Of a DNA stretch of 64,000 nucleotides, positions 61,552 to 64,000 are shown in pieces. The stretch lies in contig WEDG01002017.1 of the NCBI GenBank assembly GCA_017591395.1, forward strand, positions 62,001 through 126,000, written 5' to 3'. Both the position numbers and the translations under genes were made by a program. The notes under the pieces were generated by a model. That model did not search any database. It had not been told where the DNA came from and saw only the letters and a list, made by a program, of their open reading frames with translations. The stretch's first letter is position 1. Each line of letters begins with the position of its first letter. The stretch comes from Schistocephalus solidus. Its lineage: Eukaryota > Platyhelminthes > Cestoda > Diphyllobothriidea > Diphyllobothriidae.

Positions 61552-62675
61552 TCACCTACGTACAACATAGCTAAGTGGTTGTACAGGCACCTGAAGCAGC
61601 TAACGCATGGATCCGAATACAGCATTAACAACTCTCACGCATTCCTCCAAAGGATCAAAGGCCTCAAAGTAAGTACTGATGAATGCCTCTTGTCTTTCGA
61701 CTTCGTTGCCTTGTTTTCTTCCATACCGCATGACTTGGCAATGAATGCGTAGCTCAACGCCTACAGAACAATCCCGTTGAAATTCCAACGCAGCATGTTA
61801 TAGAACTTCTCAAACTCTGCCTACGGAACTACTGTCAATTCGACAATAAGTACTACCAACAGGTAAAGGGCACCCCAATGGGCTCGCCAATATCAGGACT
61901 ACTCGCTGAATTGGTTTTGCAACGACTAGAAGAAGAGGTTTTCCAAACTCTCAAGCCCAAAATCTGGCTTCGATATGTAGATGACACCGTTGTCGTAATA
62001 AAGGTCTGCGAAGTTGAGCAACTACATCAGAGGCTGAATGGTGTTTTCCCAACCATACAGTTCACTCGTGAAGAGGCAGGAGGAGACAGCCTGCCATTTC
62101 TGGACGTTAGAATCTAAAAGCTACATGGTAGTCTCGCAACAGGCGTCCATAGGAAAGGATCTAATGCTGAAATTATTCTCAACTATGGAAGCAACCACGC
62201 AGCAGCTCACAAAAGAAGCTGCATCCGAACTCTGTTCCACCGGGCATACCGTCACTGCAACAGCGATGATATTCTTAAAAAAGAGCTTGCTTACCTATAT
62301 CGGTTGTTTCGGTGTAACGGGTATACGGTTAGTTTTGTAAAGAACTGCCTCAGGCACCAGGCACAACCGCAAGGCTTCACCCCAAACGGAGAAATTGAAG
62401 CACGAAAATTCTACCCCCTGCCTTATATGAAGGGGACCTCTGACGTAATCGCTCGGCAGTTGAATCGCCTTGGTATACACGTCGCTCACAAGCCAGCATC
62501 CTCACTACGCACCACACTATCCCGAATAAAGGATCCCATCCCCAAAAATCAACAAACCAACGTAATTTATCGCATCCCGTGCGCAAATTGCTCTTGTGTT
62601 TATATTCGGGCATATGGGTCGACGCCTGGGCACCCGCATTAATGAGCACAAACAACTCTAGCGCTCACTTTTATT

Positions 62676-62753
62676 TATTTCGTCTGACGACGGGTTGGTG
62701 TGACCAGCTGGAAAATTCACGAGTACAACTCGCATTTTCCGAAGAACCCCTTC
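62676..62753 (+). repeat. Right terminal repeat of Penelope-like copy D
   Basis: Direct copy of 60461-60538. A TA tract and a decayed hammerhead motif follow immediately. Confidence 0.93.
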
Positions 62754-62762
62754 CTCTTTTCA

Positions 62763-62781
62763 ATATATATATATATATATA
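62763..62781. repeat. (TA)n tract after the Penelope-like terminal repeat
   Basis: Nine to ten AT units between the right terminal repeat and the ribozyme remnant. Confidence 0.9.
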
Positions 62782-62783
62782 AA

Positions 62784-62831
62784 CTAATGATCGGTTACAA
62801 CCGTGAAACAGCTGTCTGCGTATTGCCTGTT
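62784..62831 (+). ncRNA. Decayed hammerhead motif beside Penelope-like copy D
   Basis: CTAATGA (G to A in the core) at 62784-62790, stem II CGGTT-ACA-AACCG, GAAA at 62805-62808, loop AGCT, GTC, then TGCGTATTGCCTGTTGCA, the same as in the intact copy at 52093-52110. The 5' strand of stem I is replaced by the TA tract, so it should not cleave. Confidence 0.6.
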
Positions 62832-62870
62832 GCACCCTTACCAACATACCTGTGTATATATTCTTTGGAA

Positions 62871-63395
62871 ATATAGATTTATATATTTCGCAGGAAAGAA
62901 GTGCTTTGGGGGACAGTAGCAAACTTCATTGCGTAAATTTTTGACGCAGGTAGTAGTCAACCGTGCAGAAAATGTGCGAAACAGTTACAATTTTAAGCGT
63001 GCCTGCACAATCTATAAGGTTTAGTCCTTTTTGGTGTACATATCGTCCAGATTTGCTGCCGCCTTGTTATTTTTTCGTGGTATTTCTGTAAAAGCCATGC
63101 AATTCTATGTACCGATTACTACAAGAGTCATCGAAGTGTAGGGCGTCCGAAAATTCTCAAATATATCGATGGACAGGAACCGACATTGTAAATTTGGTTC
63201 CAGGCAAATGTTTGCCTAGTTTCCACTGTATGCATGGCACCTTGATAAGTGATCGCATCTCTTAGCTGCCGAATAATGTTCGTGTAGGCGTGTGGAGGCC
63301 GATTTTCCGGCTTGGACACAATACATTGCAGAGCGACGGCCGTTTGGAAGCTGTAGAAGCTGGTTTCACGGTGTCGTCATGGGTTTGTGCGGCAA
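62871..63395. other. No gene recognised
   Basis: Minus-strand ORFs (63128-63319, 63262-63462) overlap the tandem repeat edge and show no known motif. Confidence 0.4.
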
Positions 63396-64000
63396 TTGGA
63401 TTTCGTGCTTGTTCGGGTAGCTTTCGACAACGTCGGACACTGCTTCTGCGTGACACAGCCATGAGAGGTTCGGTTGTTCAATGGACCCCCAGAGTTTTTT
63501 ATGCGGGTTCTGGTACATGAACTCCAAAGAATTATAAAAGTAATAAGTTCTGAAATAAGTAAGTGCAGGATATGGAGTTAAGTGACCGGGACATTACTTT
63601 TTAGGACCATACCAGACATTTCAATGAACATTTGGGTCGAAGACAACCAACCATGGTGGAATAACTACGTAATACTGATTCTTCAAACAAGTAGTACTAC
63701 AAATAGTATGAAATATGTATGGCAAAGATGGTATACCGTACTCCCGACCTAGGTACTAGCTAAAAGCCTAGACACGTGCTTCGCCGATTTTTCGACTGCT
63801 GCATGACGCAGCAACGAGGGGTTCGGTTCCGAGCGTTCTCTATGCGGTTTCTGGTATATGGACTCCAGAGAATAATCGGGGAAATAATTGCTGAATTTTT
63901 TAAGTGCAGCACATGGCGTCAGGTGATTTGGCCATGACTTTTTAGGGTCAGACCCGAAATTTCAATGAACATTTGGGTGGAAGACAATCAACCACTGTGG
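63396..64000 (-). repeat. ~340-bp tandem repeat array, reverse orientation, running off the window
   Basis: CCAGAG..TTATGCGG..TTCTGGTA..TG.ACTCC landmarks recur at 63486 and 63843 and GACTTTTTAGG-type blocks at 63596 and 63937, a spacing of about 340-355 bp. The units are the reverse complement of 52285-52766. Their hammerhead cores are damaged: the CTGAGGA part is deleted near 63825 and GAAAC is GAAGC near 63785. The array probably continues past 64000. Confidence 0.82.

Larger units (their letters stand above)
60433..62675 (+). mobile_element. Penelope-like retroelement with RT and partial GIY-YIG (copy D)
   Basis: A 372-codon frame (60433-61551) covers the N-terminal region and RT fingers, with VVVPADKSGATVIMEKDDYV and RAYGLPKVHKPDVPLRIIVP, and ends in a stop. 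RT continues in other frames: SFDFVALFSSIPHDLA (61697-61740), MGSPISGLLAELVLQRLEEE (61878) and RYVDDTVVVI (motif C, about 61970). A linker follows (62304-62642), then VIYRIPCANCSCVYI with an extra base, then GRRLGTRINEH, the start of a GIY-YIG nuclease. The domain stops near 62660, where the right terminal repeat begins. Three or four frame breaks make it inactive. It is less decayed than copy C. Confidence 0.92.

Noticed and set aside
61600..61788. Minus-strand ORFs across the Penelope-like element
   Set aside because: Shadow frames opposite clear RT sequence.
63262..63462. Minus-strand ORF considered as a transposase fragment
   Set aside because: No catalytic or DNA-binding motif, and half of it lies in the ~340-bp tandem repeat.

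Overview
This is a 64 kb piece of a repeat-rich animal genome, most likely a flatworm and probably a tapeworm of the Diphyllobothriidea type. That placement is an inference. It rests on small exons separated by multi-kilobase introns with GT/AG borders, on degraded Penelope-like, CR1-like and APE-type LINE retrotransposons, on a tRNA-derived SINE, and on hammerhead-ribozyme-like motifs inside repeats. No bacterial or viral gene organisation, rRNA gene or CRISPR array is visible.

One host gene can be reconstructed with confidence: a LAMMER/CLK-family dual-specificity protein kinase on the minus strand. Nine exons (58557-58647, 50310-50376, 39263-39376, 36997-37087, 34986-35286, 33205-33287, 26322-26401, 25586-25672 and 24926-25225) join with matching splice phases and give the whole kinase domain, spread over about 33.7 kb. 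Exon 8 is one base short, so the last third of the domain is out of frame in this sequence. The N-terminal RS-type region was not found, apart from one weak first-exon candidate.

Almost everything else is mobile DNA. Positions 1-10000 hold a mariner relic, a Penelope-like relic (3740-5803) and a LINE copy (5804-8830), lying between two inverted ~1 kb repeat arms. Positions 10000-17800 are mostly unassigned, with SINEs and repeat tails. Positions 17830-22870 hold the most complete copy of a LINE with endonuclease, reverse transcriptase and an unusual C-terminal array of C2H2 fingers. The kinase introns contain a CR1-like LINE (26940-32800) interrupted by another LINE in opposite orientation, further pieces of the zinc-finger LINE (35548-36198, 47515-49310), many of its 3' tails, SINEs and AT-rich repeats. 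The right end has a third LINE fragment (57020-58316), a Penelope-like element with terminal repeats (60433-62753), and a tandem repeat of about 350 bp that also occurs at 52285-52766.

The most interesting signal is that three unrelated repeat families each carry a compact hammerhead-like ribozyme motif: the tRNA-derived SINE, a Penelope-associated terminal repeat (52040-52110) and the ~350-bp tandem repeat (52400-52488). All have the same short stem III, and most copies close it with a self-complementary tetraloop. The last family looks like a retrozyme. A ~260-bp non-coding element was also caught as an insertion with a 4-bp target duplication inside Penelope-like coding sequence.
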